From the NCBI GenBank assembly GCA_946886325.1, contig CAMPIK010000233.1, positions 1-5,126 of the forward strand: a stretch of 5,126 nucleotides of DNA, read 5' to 3'. This stretch comes from an uncultured Shinella sp. (lineage in GTDB: Bacteria > Pseudomonadota > Alphaproteobacteria > Rhizobiales > Rhizobiaceae). A program made the translations under genes and the position numbers. Numbering within the stretch: the first letter of the stretch is position 1; each line of letters begins with the position of its first letter. Positions 4,683-5,126 of the stretch are shown one piece after another. Below the pieces are notes generated by a model that saw only the letters and a program-made list of their open reading frames with translations, did no database searches and was not told the DNA's origin.

Positions 4683-5126
4683 ATGCGCGATCAACTCAAG
4701 GCCCTGATATCGTCCCGCCGCTGGGAGCAGTGCATCATCGCCGTGATCGTCGTCAATGCGATCACGCTCGGGCTCGAGACGGACGCCTCCGTCATGGCCT
4801 CGATCGGTCCCTTTCTCGTCGCCCTCGACACGTTCATTCTCGGCATTTTCGTCGTCGAGATCGTGCTTCGCCTCTATGCCTACCGGCTGTCGTTCTTCCG
4901 CGACCCGTGGAGCCTTTTCGATTTCACCATCGTCGCCATCGCCCTGATGCCGGCCTCCGGCGCCTTCTCGGTGCTGCGGGCCTTGCGGATTCTGCGCGTA
5001 TTGCGGCTGATCTCGGTCGTGCCGTCGCTGCGCAAGGTGGTGGGCGGGCTGATCGCCTCGCTGCCGGGCCTCGCCTCGATCTTCGTGCTGCTGATGCTGG
5101 TCTTCTATGTCTTCGCGGTCATGGCG
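4683..5126 (+). CDS. Voltage-gated cation channel, NaChBac/NavBac-like ion transporter, 3'-truncated by the window edge
   Basis: The first 148 residues of a six-helix voltage-gated channel subunit are present, expected to assemble as a homotetramer in the inner membrane. Helices are S1 about 14-32, S2 about 44-66 (Asp49, Glu59), S3 about 75-91 with Asp80 in the LFDF stretch, and S4 about 95-119. S4 has arginines at 99, 102, 105 and 108 in the RxxR repeat typical of voltage sensors, then SVVPSLRK linking to S5 (from about 126, cut by the window). The acidic residues in S2 and S3 fit the gating-charge partners. The S4/S4-S5 stretch closely resembles NaChBac-type sodium channels. The pore loop is outside the window, so ion selectivity cannot be read. 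An in-frame TGA at 4671-4673 makes ATG 4683 the first possible start and gives the short N-terminus usual for the family. There is no clear Shine-Dalgarno sequence. The frame stays open to the last base. Confidence 0.9.
   Translation, partial: MRDQLKALISSRRWEQCIIAVIVVNAITLGLETDASVMASIGPFLVALDTFILGIFVVEIVLRLYAYRLSFFRDPWSLFDFTIVAIALMPASGAFSVLRALRILRVLRLISVVPSLRKVVGGLIASLPGLASIFVLLMLVFYVFAVMA

Overview
The window is GC-rich, has alphaproteobacterial (rhizobial-type) coding style, and carries a gene order I recognise from Rhizobiales: end of nuoN, birA, rnj (RNase J), mce, then a DUF1467 membrane protein. All genes lie on the + strand. I cannot name the genus from the sequence alone.

Layout. Positions 1-645 are the C-terminal part of complex I subunit NuoN. 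Its stop codon overlaps the TTG start of a short, monofunctional biotin-protein ligase (642-1409). RNase J follows after 15 bases (1425-3092). A 54-base gap with a perfect hairpin and a strong ribosome-binding site leads into methylmalonyl-CoA epimerase (3147-3551). After another 140 bases comes the 89-residue DUF1467 protein (3692-3961). The tight spacing from nuoN to mce suggests one transcription unit. BirA and Mce may meet in propionyl-CoA breakdown: BirA would biotinylate the carboxylase that makes (S)-methylmalonyl-CoA, and Mce epimerises that product. RNase J is the RNA-processing member.

From 3962 to 4682 there are 721 bases with no convincing protein gene. This stretch holds a cluster of palindromes, a Pho-box-like direct repeat, a bidirectional intrinsic terminator (4185-4216), further inverted repeats in an AT-richer stretch, a promoter candidate with upstream A/T tracts and a GC-rich discriminator (about 4373-4448), and a roughly 235-base GC-rich segment able to form several hairpins. 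That segment runs directly into the last gene.

The last gene (4683 to beyond the window end) encodes the first 148 residues of a bacterial voltage-gated cation channel of the NaChBac/NavBac type: S1-S4 with four regularly spaced S4 arginines, and the start of S5. It appears to be a separate transcription unit. Its start codon has no recognisable Shine-Dalgarno sequence and sits two bases after a perfect 6-bp hairpin. The long structured leader with this occluded-looking start is the most unusual part of the window.
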